A stretch of DNA of 64,000 bases. Source: Stutzerimonas stutzeri. Lineage in GTDB: Bacteria > Pseudomonadota > Gammaproteobacteria > Pseudomonadales > Pseudomonadaceae. The translations under genes were made by a program, and so were the position numbers. The notes below the pieces were generated by a model. The model made no database searches and was not told the DNA's origin. It was given only the letters and a program-made list of their open reading frames with translations. Below are positions 38,711 to 46,633 of this stretch, piece after piece. The first letter of the stretch is position 1; every line of letters begins with the position of its first letter. The stretch lies in NCBI RefSeq assembly GCF_000219605.1, contig NC_015740.1, positions 620,001 through 684,000 of the forward strand, written 5' to 3'.

Positions 38711-39775
38711 ATGACTGCCTTGAAGAACGACCGCTTCCTTCGTGCCCTGCTCAAGCAGCCTGTCGACGTCACCCCTGTGTGGATGATGCGCCAGGCCGGC
38801 CGCTATCTGCCCGAATACCGGGCCAGCCGCGCCAAGGCCGGTGACTTCATGAGCCTGTGCATGAATCCTGAGCTCGCCTGCGAGGTAACCCTGCAGCCGC
38901 TGGATCGCTATCCGCTGGATGCTGCGATCCTGTTCTCCGATATCCTCACCGTGCCGGACGCCATGGGGCTCGGCCTGTACTTCGAGACCGGTGAAGGTCC
39001 GCGCTTCAAGAAGGTGGTGAGCAGTGCGGCAGACATCGAGGCGCTACCGATTCCCGATCCGGAGAAGGATCTGGGATACGTGATGGACGCGGTGCGTACC
39101 ATTCGCCGCGAACTCAACGGCCGCGTACCGCTGATCGGTTTCTCCGGAAGCCCGTGGACCCTGGCGACCTACATGGTCGAAGGCGGCTCCTCGAAGGACT
39201 TCCGCAAATCCAAGGCGATGCTCTACGAAAACCCGCAGGCAATGCACGCCTTGCTGGACAAGCTGGCCCAGTCGGTTACCAGCTACCTCAACGGCCAGAT
39301 CCTGGCCGGCGCCCAGGCGGTGCAGATCTTCGATTCCTGGGGTGGCAGCCTGTCGGCCGCGGCCTATCAGGAGTTCTCCCTGGCCTATATGCGCAAAATC
39401 GTAGACGGTCTGATCCGCGAACATGACGGCCGCCGCGTGCCGGTGATCCTGTTCACCAAGGGTGGCGGGCTGTGGCTGGAGTCCATGGCCGACGCCGGTG
39501 CCGAAGCGCTGGGGCTGGACTGGACCTGCGACATCGGCGAGGCGCGCCGCCGCGTCGGCGACAAGGTGGCGCTGCAGGGCAACATGGACCCGAGCGTGCT
39601 CTATGCCAAGCCCGACGCCATCCGCGCCGAGGTCGCGCGTATCCTGGCAAGCTTCGGTCATGGCAATGGCCACGTGTTCAACCTGGGCCACGGCATCACG
39701 CCGGAAGTCGATCCAGCCCATGCCGGCGCCTTCATCGAGTCGGTGCACGAACTGTCCGCGCAATACCACGCCTGA
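38711..39775 (+). CDS. hemE: Uroporphyrinogen decarboxylase
   Basis: HemE decarboxylates uroporphyrinogen III to coproporphyrinogen III in haem synthesis. The 354-aa protein has the signature [16 protein letters not shown], the substrate-binding [14 protein letters not shown], and [13 protein letters not shown]. The ATG at 38711 matches the family N-terminus. It stands alone between the gltBD terminator and a convergent MFS gene. Confidence 0.97.
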   Translation: MTALKNDRFLRALLKQPVDVTPVWMMRQAGRYLPEYRASRAKAGDFMSLCMNPELACEVTLQPLDRYPLDAAILFSDILTVPDAMGLGLYFETGEGPRFKKVVSSAADIEALPIPDPEKDLGYVMDAVRTIRRELNGRVPLIGFSGSPWTLATYMVEGGSSKDFRKSKAMLYENPQAMHALLDKLAQSVTSYLNGQILAGAQAVQIFDSWGGSLSAAAYQEFSLAYMRKIVDGLIREHDGRRVPVILFTKGGGLWLESMADAGAEALGLDWTCDIGEARRRVGDKVALQGNMDPSVLYAKPDAIRAEVARILASFGHGNGHVFNLGHGITPEVDPAHAGAFIESVHELSAQYHA

Positions 39776-39794
39776 CTTTTCAACGGCTCGAAAC

Positions 39795-39822
39795 GAAACG
39801 CCCCGCATCAGCTGGGCGTTTT
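39795..39822. terminator. Probable terminator between hemE and the MFS gene
   Basis: An 8-bp stem (AAACGCCC / GGGCGTTT) with a 10-nt loop lies between convergent genes, with a short T/A tail on each side. Confidence 0.65.
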
Positions 39823-39833
39823 GCATTGCGGGC

Positions 39834-41096
39834 TCAGTGTGCCGTCTGCGGCTCCGGCAGCGGACGCAGGCGCGCGAGGTGCAGCGCCACGGCGAAGGCG
39901 ATCAGCAGCAGCGAGGCGATGAACAGGCCGACGCCATCCCAGCCGGCGGCGTGCCAGAAGACCCCACCCAGCGTGCCGGCGATGCTCGAGCCCAGGTAGT
40001 AACTGAACAGATAGAGCGAGGAGGCCTGGCCGCGTGCCTGCCGGGCACGGCGGCCAATCCAGCTGCTGGCGACCGAGTGGGCGCCGAAGAAACCGAAGGT
40101 AAACAGCAGCATGCCCAGCAGCACCAGCGGCAGCCGGTCGAACAGGGTCAGGCCCACGCCCGCCAGCATCAGGGCGATTACCAGCCAGAACACCCGCCGG
40201 CCGAAGCGATCGGCCAGCGCGCCGACTTGAGCCGAGCTGTAGATGCCCGACAGGTAGAGCACCGCCAGCAGACCGATCATGGTCTGGCTGAGGTGGAACG
40301 GCTCGGCAATCAGCCGATAGCCGATGTAGTTGTACAGCGTGACAAAGCTGCCCATCAGCAGGAAGCCCTGCAGGAACAGCCAGGGCAGGCCGGCATCGCG
40401 GAAGTGCAGGCGGTAGCCCTGCAACAGCCCCTGCGGGCGCAGCGGTCGCGGACGGAAGTGCCGCGATTCCGGTAGAAAGCGCCAGAGCAGCAGGGCCGCC
40501 AGCAGCGCCAGCCCGTCCATCAGTCCCAGCACGCTATGCCAGGACAGGTAATCCACCAGCACGCCGCTCAGCAAGCGTCCGCTCATGCCGCCGATGGCGT
40601 TGCCGCCGATGTACAGTCCCATTGCCAGGCCCAGGTGGTGGGGATGGATCTCCTCGCTCAGGTAGGTCATGGCCACTGCAGCCACGCCGCTGAGCGCCAG
40701 GCCGACCAGTGCGCGCATCAGCAGAACGCCATGCCAGCTGGGCGCCAGCGCACTACCGACGGTGAACACCGCGGCAGCGAGCAGGGAGGCGACCAGCACC
40801 TGCTTGCGGCCGATGGCATCGGAGATCGGCCCGGTGATCAGCAGGCCGACGGCCAGGGTCAGCGTCGAGAGCGAAAGGATCAAGCTGCTCTGCGCTGCGT
40901 TGATGCCGAATGCCTGCGACAGCATGGGCATCATCGGCTGCACGCAGTAGAGCAGGGCGAAGGTGGCGAAGCCGCCGGCGAACAGCGCCAGGGCGGTGCG
41001 CGCGAAGCGCGGGGTGCCTTTCTCTGTATGGCTGATGGGCGCGCCAGGCGCCGGTATCTCTGCTGACGCGTCGCTGGCGTCGTGCGTACTGCTCAC
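39834..41096 (-). CDS. MFS transporter, YnfM-like
   Basis: This 420-aa protein is a 12-helix major facilitator. The segment GPISDAIGRKQVLV is the loop 2-3 signature, and LGLAMGLYIGGNAIGGMSGR resembles the YnfM subgroup of putative drug or arabinose-like exporters. The substrate is unknown. The frame is open for another 64 codons upstream, but GTG 41096 has GAGG 8 nt before it. The extra stretch is polar and unlike the family. A divergent LysR gene 190 nt away probably controls it. Confidence 0.85.
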   Translation of the reverse strand: MSSTHDASDASAEIPAPGAPISHTEKGTPRFARTALALFAGGFATFALLYCVQPMMPMLSQAFGINAAQSSLILSLSTLTLAVGLLITGPISDAIGRKQVLVASLLAAAVFTVGSALAPSWHGVLLMRALVGLALSGVAAVAMTYLSEEIHPHHLGLAMGLYIGGNAIGGMSGRLLSGVLVDYLSWHSVLGLMDGLALLAALLLWRFLPESRHFRPRPLRPQGLLQGYRLHFRDAGLPWLFLQGFLLMGSFVTLYNYIGYRLIAEPFHLSQTMIGLLAVLYLSGIYSSAQVGALADRFGRRVFWLVIALMLAGVGLTLFDRLPLVLLGMLLFTFGFFGAHSVASSWIGRRARQARGQASSLYLFSYYLGSSIAGTLGGVFWHAAGWDGVGLFIASLLLIAFAVALHLARLRPLPEPQTAH

Positions 41097-41216
41097 GATG
41101 AAGACCTCTGTCCGATTCGCTTTTTCCGGCCAAAAGCGGCCCGTTACGCCTGTGATCGCTTTTTCGATCGACGGGCGCGATTGCTGTTGTTTGGGTTTAT
41201 GGGAGGAATGATAGGA

Positions 41217-41256
41217 AGCTTTGTCTAAGCTATCCAATATATTATTCGACCTGAAT
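41217..41256. promoter_or_regulatory. Two dyads between the divergent MFS and LysR genes (candidate LysR operator)
   Basis: AGCTT-N5-AAGCT at 41217-41231 contains a T-N11-A LysR box (41220/41232). ATTC-N5-GAAT at 41244-41256 lies 26 bp further on, centre to centre. The spacing of the two dyads, in an AT-rich stretch upstream of lysR, fits a recognition site plus an activation site of a LysR regulator. This is inferred. Confidence 0.5.
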
Positions 41257-41286
41257 GATATGTTTTGCGACTCATAAGGAGCCCTC

Positions 41287-42186
41287 ATGGAGCTGCGTCA
41301 TCTTCGCTACTTCGTGGCGGTCGCCGAGGAACTGCACTTCGGTCGCGCCGCCGAACAGCTGCGCATTTCACAGCCGCCGTTGAGCCAGCAGATCCAGGCG
41401 CTGGAACAGGAACTCGGCGTAAGGCTGTTCGATCGGACCAACCGGCGCGTGGCGCTGACCGACGCGGGCCGGTTGTTTCTCGAGGAAACGCGGCGCACGC
41501 TCGCGCAGGTCGACAAGTCGGTAGACGTGGCCCGGCGCGCCGAACAGGGCGAAATCGGTGAGCTCAAGGTGGGGTTCACCTCATCGGCGCCGTTCACCTC
41601 GATCCTGCCGCGGGCGATTCTGGCCTTTCGCCGCACCTTTCCTGCGGTGCATCTGGATTTGCAGGAGATGACCAGCAAGCAGGTGGTCGATGCCGTCCAG
41701 GACGAGACGCTGCAAGTGGGCATGATTCGCCCGTTCGCGTTGCCGGCGGGCCTGCAGACCGTCGAGCTGTTCAGTGAGCCGCTGGTGGCGCTGATGCATG
41801 CGGGACACCGGCTGGCTGATGCCGGGGACGAGGGGCTGACGCTGGCCGATCTGGCCGAGGAGCCCTTCGTGTTCTTCCCGCGCAGCTACGGTACGGGGCT
41901 GTACGACCAGCTGCTCAGCCTGGCGCGCCGTGCGGGCTTCAATCCACGCATCGCCCAGGAGGCGAACGAGGCGCTGACCATCATCGGCCTGGTCGCCGCC
42001 GGGCTGGGAGTGTCGGTGTTGCCGGCGTCGTTCCAGCGCATCCGCATCGACGGCGTGCGCTTTCTCACCCTGCAGGACAAGGATGCGACCACCGCCGTCT
42101 GGCTGGTCAAACGCCGGCAGGAGCAGTCGCCGTTGGCGCAGGCCTTCATGGAGCTGGTAACGCGCGAGGCCTCCGCTCAGCGCTAG
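41287..42186 (+). CDS. LysR-family transcriptional regulator
   Basis: This 299-aa protein has the LysR N-terminal winged HTH (MELRHLRYFVAVAEELHFGRAAEQL and following recognition helix, residues about 1-60). A linker helix and a periplasmic-binding-protein-like effector domain (about 90-295) follow. It is related to the CatR/BenM-type subgroup by the N-terminus and general length. It is divergent from the MFS gene, and the intervening dyads suggest it regulates that gene and itself. The inducer is unknown. Confidence 0.92.
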   Translation: MELRHLRYFVAVAEELHFGRAAEQLRISQPPLSQQIQALEQELGVRLFDRTNRRVALTDAGRLFLEETRRTLAQVDKSVDVARRAEQGEIGELKVGFTSSAPFTSILPRAILAFRRTFPAVHLDLQEMTSKQVVDAVQDETLQVGMIRPFALPAGLQTVELFSEPLVALMHAGHRLADAGDEGLTLADLAEEPFVFFPRSYGTGLYDQLLSLARRAGFNPRIAQEANEALTIIGLVAAGLGVSVLPASFQRIRIDGVRFLTLQDKDATTAVWLVKRRQEQSPLAQAFMELVTREASAQR

Positions 42187-42194
42187 GCGTTCGC

Positions 42195-42485
42195 TCAGGG
42201 CTGCTTGTAGTGGCCGGGTGTATCGCCCTTCTCGTGCTTGTGCACACGGGTCACGCGGATGTCGGTGATGCCCATGACTTCGGCCTGCTCCAGCAGCTGC
42301 GCCTCGTCGGCATCGGCCTTCGGCATCACCAGGCTGTTCTCGGCATCGGCATTGTGCAGCTGGATGAGGTGCCGCGCCGCCTCGCCCTGGGACAGGCTGT
42401 CGACGTCGGCGTCATAGGTCTCGGCGCGCGGGTCGTTCTGGTAGATGTAGTTGATTTCGAAGGTGTGCGAAGACTTGCCGAACAT
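42195..42485 (-). CDS. Small conserved-looking protein of unknown function
   Basis: I do not recognise this 96-aa protein. It has no cysteine, no signal peptide and no membrane segment. It is rich in Asp, Glu, Ala and His, with an N-terminal beta-like stretch (HTFEINYIYQ) and a C-terminal TDIRVTRVHKHEKGD. AGGAG stands 6 nt before the ATG and GC-rich third positions support it as real coding sequence. It lies between lysR (convergent, 8 nt apart) and trxC (same strand, 77 nt upstream). Confidence 0.75.
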   Translation of the reverse strand: MFGKSSHTFEINYIYQNDPRAETYDADVDSLSQGEAARHLIQLHNADAENSLVMPKADADEAQLLEQAEVMGITDIRVTRVHKHEKGDTPGHYKQP

Positions 42486-42562
42486 GAGGCGCTCCTGTGG
42501 AGGTCACTGATATTCAGTGGACTCGACGGCAACGGCAAACGTTCCAGCAGACGGTCGGCCCC

Positions 42563-43000
42563 TCACCGCACGCCCTGCTGTGCCAGCCAGGCGAGCAGTT
42601 GCGGCAGTGGCATGGCACCGCTCTGTCGTGCCACTTCGCGACCGTCACGGAACAGGATCAGGCTGGGAATGGAGCGGATTCCGAGCTGTGTCGACAGCTG
42701 GGCATTGGCTTCGCTATCGAGCTTGGCCAGGCGGCAGCGGCCCTGCAGCTGGCGGGCGGCCTCGGCGAAGGTCGGGGCGAAGCTGCGGCAGGGGCCACAC
42801 CAGCTCGCCCAGACATCCACCAGTAGCGGCAGGTCGCCCTTGATCTGGTTGGCGAACTGGCTCTGTTGCAGCTCGAACGGTTGGTCCGGTAGCGCCTCGG
42901 ACTTGCAGCGCCCGCAGCGTGGCGCGTCATGTACGCGCGCGGCAGGGATGCGGTTGAGGCTGGCGCACTGTGCGCAGGGAACGATCAACGAATCGGTCAT
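42563..43000 (-). CDS. trxC: Thioredoxin 2, zinc-binding
   Basis: TrxC is a cytosolic thioredoxin with an extra N-terminal zinc-finger. The 145-aa protein has the two CxxC pairs C9/C12 and C29/C32. The thioredoxin fold follows with WCGPC (C68, C71) and the cis-Pro segment IRSIPSLIL. In other bacteria trxC is often induced by oxidants. The ATG is directly preceded by one arm of a perfect 13-bp inverted repeat that surrounds a candidate promoter, so special regulation is likely. metY lies upstream on the same strand, 68 nt away. Confidence 0.94.
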   Translation of the reverse strand: MTDSLIVPCAQCASLNRIPAARVHDAPRCGRCKSEALPDQPFELQQSQFANQIKGDLPLLVDVWASWCGPCRSFAPTFAEAARQLQGRCRLAKLDSEANAQLSTQLGIRSIPSLILFRDGREVARQSGAMPLPQLLAWLAQQGVR

Positions 43001-43043
43001 GGCGAGGCTCCACGGCGGTATGCCGATAATGTGGAGCCTCGCC
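43001..43043 (-). repeat. Perfect 13-bp inverted repeat abutting the trxC start codon
   Basis: GGCGAGGCTCCAC (43001-43013) and GTGGAGCCTCGCC (43031-43043) are exact reverse complements 17 nt apart. In the minus-strand RNA the 3' arm ends at the base before the trxC AUG and contains the GGAG that would serve as its ribosome-binding site. Confidence 0.95.
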
Positions 43044-43055
43044 GGCGGATATCAA
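43026..43055 (-). promoter_or_regulatory. Candidate promoter of trxC
   Basis: On the minus strand TTGATA (43050-43055) and CATTAT (43026-43031) are 18 bp apart. One arm of the 13-bp repeat fills the spacer and the other would fall near the transcription start, about 20 nt before the ATG. Confidence 0.5.
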
Positions 43056-43068
43056 GCCGCGGGCGCTC

Positions 43069-44346
43069 TCAGCCCCTGGATGCGCTCAGCGCCTGGGCCA
43101 GGTCGGCAAGGATGTCGTCGATATGCTCGATGCCGATGGACAGCCGGATCAGATCCTGCGACACCCCGGCGCGGGCCAGCTCCTCGGCATTCAGCTGGCG
43201 GTGCGTGGTACTCGCCGGATGGCAGGCCAGGGACTTGGCATCGCCGATGTTGACCAGGCGCACCACCAGCTTGAGTGCATCGATGAACCGTGCGCCGGCC
43301 TCCATGCCGCCTTCGATGCCGAAGCAGAGGATCGAGGCCGGCGTACCACCCATGTAGCGGCGTGCCAGTTCGTGTTCGGGATGATCCTGCAGGCCGGCGT
43401 ACTTGACCCAGGCTACCTGCGGATGGGCCTGGAGGAACTCGGCGACCTTCAGCGCATTCTCGCAATGACGCTCCATGCGCAGCGCCAGGGTTTCCAGCCC
43501 CTGCAGGATCAGAAACGAGTTGAACGGGGAAATCGCTGCGCCCATGTTGCGCAGCGGCACCACGCGGCAGCGACCGATGAAGGCGGCCGGGCCGAAGGCC
43601 TCGGTGTAGGTGACGCCGTGGTAGGACACATCCGGCGTGTTCAGCAGGGCGAAGCGCTCCTTGTGCTGTGCCCATGGAAATTTGCCGGAGTCGACGACGA
43701 TTCCGCCGATGCTGGTGCCGTGGCCGCCCATGTACTTGGTCAGCGAATGCACGACGATGTCGGCGCCATGCTCGAACGGCCGGCAGAGCATCGGCGTGGC
43801 GACTGTATTGTCGACGATCAGCGGCACACCGTGGCGGTGCGCGGCTTCGGCCAGGGCGGCGAGATCGATGACATTGCCCGCCGGGTTGCCGATGGATTCG
43901 CAGAACACCGCCTTGGTGCGACCATCGATCAGCGCTTCCAGGGCTGCGATGTCATCGTGGGCGGCGAAACGCACCTCGATGCCCTGGCGCGGCAGGGTAT
44001 GGGCGAACAGGTTGTAGGTGCCGCCATAGAGTTTGGCCACCGAGACGATGTTGTCGCCCACTTCGGCGATGGTCTGGATGGCGTAGGTGATCGCTGCCAT
44101 GCCCGAGGCTACGGCCAGTGCAGCCACGCCGCCTTCAAGCGCTGCGACGCGCTGTTCAAGCACGTCGGTGGTGGGATTCATGATGCGCGTGTAGATGTTG
44201 CCCGGCACCTTCAGGTCGAACAGGTCGGCGCCGTGCTGGGTGTCATCGAAGGCGTAGGAGGTGGTCTGGTAGATCGGCACCGCCACCGCCCTGGTGGTCG
44301 GGTCCGGGCTGTAGCCAGCGTGGATGGCGAGGGTTTCCAGTTTCAT
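43069..44346 (-). CDS. metY: O-acetyl/O-succinylhomoserine sulfhydrylase
   Basis: MetY uses sulfide and an activated homoserine to make homocysteine with pyridoxal phosphate. The 425-aa protein has LAIHAGYSPDPTTRA at its N-terminus, the cofactor-phosphate segment ASGMAAI, and the PLP lysine in VVHSLTKYMGGHG. Length equals that of the P. aeruginosa enzyme as I recall it. Three ATGs are near. The one at 44346 has AAGGAG 6 nt upstream and is chosen. Whether acetyl- or succinyl-homoserine is used cannot be seen. Confidence 0.93.
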   Translation of the reverse strand: MKLETLAIHAGYSPDPTTRAVAVPIYQTTSYAFDDTQHGADLFDLKVPGNIYTRIMNPTTDVLEQRVAALEGGVAALAVASGMAAITYAIQTIAEVGDNIVSVAKLYGGTYNLFAHTLPRQGIEVRFAAHDDIAALEALIDGRTKAVFCESIGNPAGNVIDLAALAEAAHRHGVPLIVDNTVATPMLCRPFEHGADIVVHSLTKYMGGHGTSIGGIVVDSGKFPWAQHKERFALLNTPDVSYHGVTYTEAFGPAAFIGRCRVVPLRNMGAAISPFNSFLILQGLETLALRMERHCENALKVAEFLQAHPQVAWVKYAGLQDHPEHELARRYMGGTPASILCFGIEGGMEAGARFIDALKLVVRLVNIGDAKSLACHPASTTHRQLNAEELARAGVSQDLIRLSIGIEHIDDILADLAQALSASRG

Positions 44347-44438
44347 GGCGCGCTCCTTTTTCTTGTTCATCATGGCAAAGGCCCGAGAGCATGAAACTGA
44401 ACACCTGACCGGTCAATGATCCAGCGCAAGCCTTGCCG

Positions 44439-46229
44439 TCAAATCGGCGTTAGTGGCCAGAACAGCGGGATCACCAGCGTTCCGACCAGCCAGAGCAGCA
44501 GGTTCAGCGGGATGCCGATCTTGAGAAAGTCGGCGAAGCGATAGCCCCCGGCGTTGTAGACGAAGGTATTGGTCTGGTAGCCGATCGGTGTGGCGAAGCT
44601 GGCGCTTGCTGCGAACATCACCGCCACCACGAAGGCGCGTGGGTCGACGCCCAGGTGCTGCGCCAGGCCGATGGCGATGGGGGTGATCAGCACCGCCACG
44701 GCGTTGTTGGACAGCATCTCGGTGAGCAACGAGGTCAGCAGGTAGATGAACGACAGCATGAACAACGGCCCGGCCCAGGGCGTCACGGTGGTCACGTTCT
44801 GTACGATCAGCTGTACCAGACCTACCTTGTCCATGGCGATGCTGATGGCCAGCATGCCGAAGATCAGACTGAGGATCTTCCAGTCCACGGCCTTGTAGGC
44901 GTCCTCGACATCGAGGCAGCGCGTGGCCAGTACCGTGGCGGCGCCGATGATCGCCAGGCCTTCGATCGGCATCACGCCGAAGGCGGCGAGCCCCATCACT
45001 GCCAGCGTGGCGATGATGGCGATCGGCGCCTTGTCACGGCGGAACGCGCGTTCCTGTACGGCGTTGAGGCTGATCAGCTCGCCGTTGTCGGCGAAACGCT
45101 TGATCTGCGCCGGGGTGCCTTCGACCAGCATGACGTCGCCGAACTGCAGCTGGAAATCATCAAAGTTGCCTTGAATGTTCTCGTCCTGGCGGTGCACGGC
45201 AAGCACGCTGATGCCATAGCGGGCAGACAGGTCGAGGTCGCGCATCGGCCGGTGGCTGTAGCGCGACCCGCGGCCGACAATGGCTTCGGCGAGAATCACG
45301 TCTTCGCTGCTGATGGTCTCGAAGGCGTCGCCGCGGTTGAAGGTCAGGTGGCCGCTCTCGCGCAGCTCCACCACATCCTTGACCTGCCCGTGGATCATCA
45401 GCAGGTCGCCGGCGCTGAGGACGAAGTCGTGCTCCGGGCGGCTGAACAGCTGGCTGTCGCGGTTCACCTGCAGCACCTGCAGGCCGCTGCCGCCGTTCAG
45501 GTTGGCCTCGGCGATGGTCTTGCCGATCACCGGGGAGTTGAGCGGCACGCGCAGTTCGGTCATGAAGTTGCGATCCAGACGCGGGCCGAGCAGTTTGGAC
45601 AGGGTGTCGCGCTCCGGTAGCAGATGCCTGCCGACCGTCAGCAGGTAGATCATGCCGGCAGCTGCCATGATCAGGCCGGCCGCAGTGATCTCGAACATGC
45701 CGAACGGCGCCAGGCCGGCCTTGCGCGCCACGCCATCGACGAGGATGTTGGTGGACGTGCCGATCATGGTCAGCGTGCCGCCGAGAATGGTCGCGTAGGA
45801 CAACGGAATCAGCAGCTTCGACGGCGTGGTGCCGGCGCGCTTGGCCAGCGAAATCGCCACCGGCGTGAGGATCGCGACCACCGGCGTGTTGTTCAGGCAG
45901 GCGGAAATCACCAGCGCGGTGATCGTCAGGCCGAACAGTACGCGGGTAGGGCTGGTGCCGACCAGGTCGCCGAGCCAGGTGCCTAGGGCATCGATACAGC
46001 CGGTGCGCTCCAGCGCCGCGGATATGATGAACATGCAGGCGATCGTCACTGGCGCCGAGTTGGACAGCACGCCGAGCACCTCGCCCGGTGTCAGCAGCTG
46101 GGTGGCCAGCAACACCGCCACCGCGATTGCGACGACGATATCCGGGCTCCAGCTCTCCCTGATGAACGCCACCAATACCCAGATCAGCAAGGCGCAGACG
46201 AACAACAGCGGCAGCGATTCGGGAAACAT
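44439..46229 (-). CDS. SLC13/DASS-family permease with RCK-C (TrkA-C) domains
   Basis: This 596-aa inner-membrane transporter has about five N-terminal helices and a central cytoplasmic insert of two TrkA-C/RCK-C domains (about residues 200-385). A second helical block follows, with SNNAVAVLITPIAIGLAQ near the C-terminus. This order is typical of bacterial SLC13 anion permeases annotated for sulfate or dicarboxylates. The substrate is not evident. The ATG at 46229 has AGGA 5 nt upstream. The ATG at 46235 abuts the purine run and is less likely. Confidence 0.85.
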   Translation of the reverse strand: MFPESLPLLFVCALLIWVLVAFIRESWSPDIVVAIAVAVLLATQLLTPGEVLGVLSNSAPVTIACMFIISAALERTGCIDALGTWLGDLVGTSPTRVLFGLTITALVISACLNNTPVVAILTPVAISLAKRAGTTPSKLLIPLSYATILGGTLTMIGTSTNILVDGVARKAGLAPFGMFEITAAGLIMAAAGMIYLLTVGRHLLPERDTLSKLLGPRLDRNFMTELRVPLNSPVIGKTIAEANLNGGSGLQVLQVNRDSQLFSRPEHDFVLSAGDLLMIHGQVKDVVELRESGHLTFNRGDAFETISSEDVILAEAIVGRGSRYSHRPMRDLDLSARYGISVLAVHRQDENIQGNFDDFQLQFGDVMLVEGTPAQIKRFADNGELISLNAVQERAFRRDKAPIAIIATLAVMGLAAFGVMPIEGLAIIGAATVLATRCLDVEDAYKAVDWKILSLIFGMLAISIAMDKVGLVQLIVQNVTTVTPWAGPLFMLSFIYLLTSLLTEMLSNNAVAVLITPIAIGLAQHLGVDPRAFVVAVMFAASASFATPIGYQTNTFVYNAGGYRFADFLKIGIPLNLLLWLVGTLVIPLFWPLTPI

Positions 46230-46416
46230 GGACATCCTTAAGGTGGCGACGACGAAGAGCCGAACAGCGGCCCCGCGCGCACGATAGAGAGGTCAGCTTA
46301 GAGAGTCCAGAAACCTTTCCTGCTGTTTATATGCGATCTGGTTATTAGCGAGCTGTGGCAGTAGCCGGCACTCCAGCGCGACAGCTGTAGGGCAGACCTG
46401 GTGTCCTGCACAAATG

Positions 46417-46441
46417 AAAAAGCCGCGCAATGCGCGGCTTT
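46417..46441 (-). terminator. Terminator of the tRNA-Ile2 unit
   Basis: A perfect 10-bp stem (AAAGCCGCGC / GCGCGGCTTT, 3-nt loop) with T residues on the minus strand starts 5 nt after the tRNA CCA end. Confidence 0.92.
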
Positions 46442-46446
46442 GAAGG

Positions 46447-46523
46447 TGGTGGGCCCACACGGACTCGAACCGTGGACCAAAGGATTATGAGTCCTCTGCT
46501 CTAACCAACTGAGCTATAGGCCC
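46447..46523 (-). tRNA. tRNA-Ile2, anticodon CAU (lysidine-modified)
   Basis: This 77-nt cloverleaf folds on the minus strand: acceptor GGGCCTA/TGGGCCC, anticodon loop CTCATAA, T-arm CACGG-TTCGAGT-CCGTG, encoded CCA. The CAU anticodon could mean Met or Ile2. Acceptor pairs C4-G69 and C5-G68 are those used by TilS to recognise tRNA-Ile2, and E. coli Met elongator tRNA lacks them. The location next to rpoD also matches E. coli ileX. It has its own promoter and terminator. Confidence 0.9.
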
Positions 46524-46538
46524 CCAGAAGGCCGGCGG

Positions 46539-46567
46539 ATTATAACGGCGGATGACAGTGGCGCCAA
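46539..46567 (-). promoter_or_regulatory. Promoter of tRNA-Ile2
   Basis: On the minus strand TTGGCG (46562-46567) and a perfect TATAAT (46539-46544) are 17 bp apart. The -10 ends 15 nt before the mature tRNA 5' end. Confidence 0.8.
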
Positions 46568-46596
46568 TCGAAGCGCCCTGTTGATAGGCATTGGTG

Positions 46597-46626
46597 AAAA
46601 AAGAAACCCCCGGCATGCCGGGGGTT
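46597..46626 (-). terminator. Terminator after rpoD
   Basis: A 10-bp GC-rich palindromic stem (AACCCCCGGC / GCCGGGGGTT) is followed on the minus strand by a T-rich tract, 8 nt past the rpoD stop. Confidence 0.88.
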
Positions 46627-46633
46627 CTGGGTC

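Noticed and set aside
44439..46446. Possible genomic island next to the tRNA gene
   Set aside because: No integrase, no direct repeat of the tRNA 3' end was seen, and the neighbouring permease has codon use like the rest of the window.
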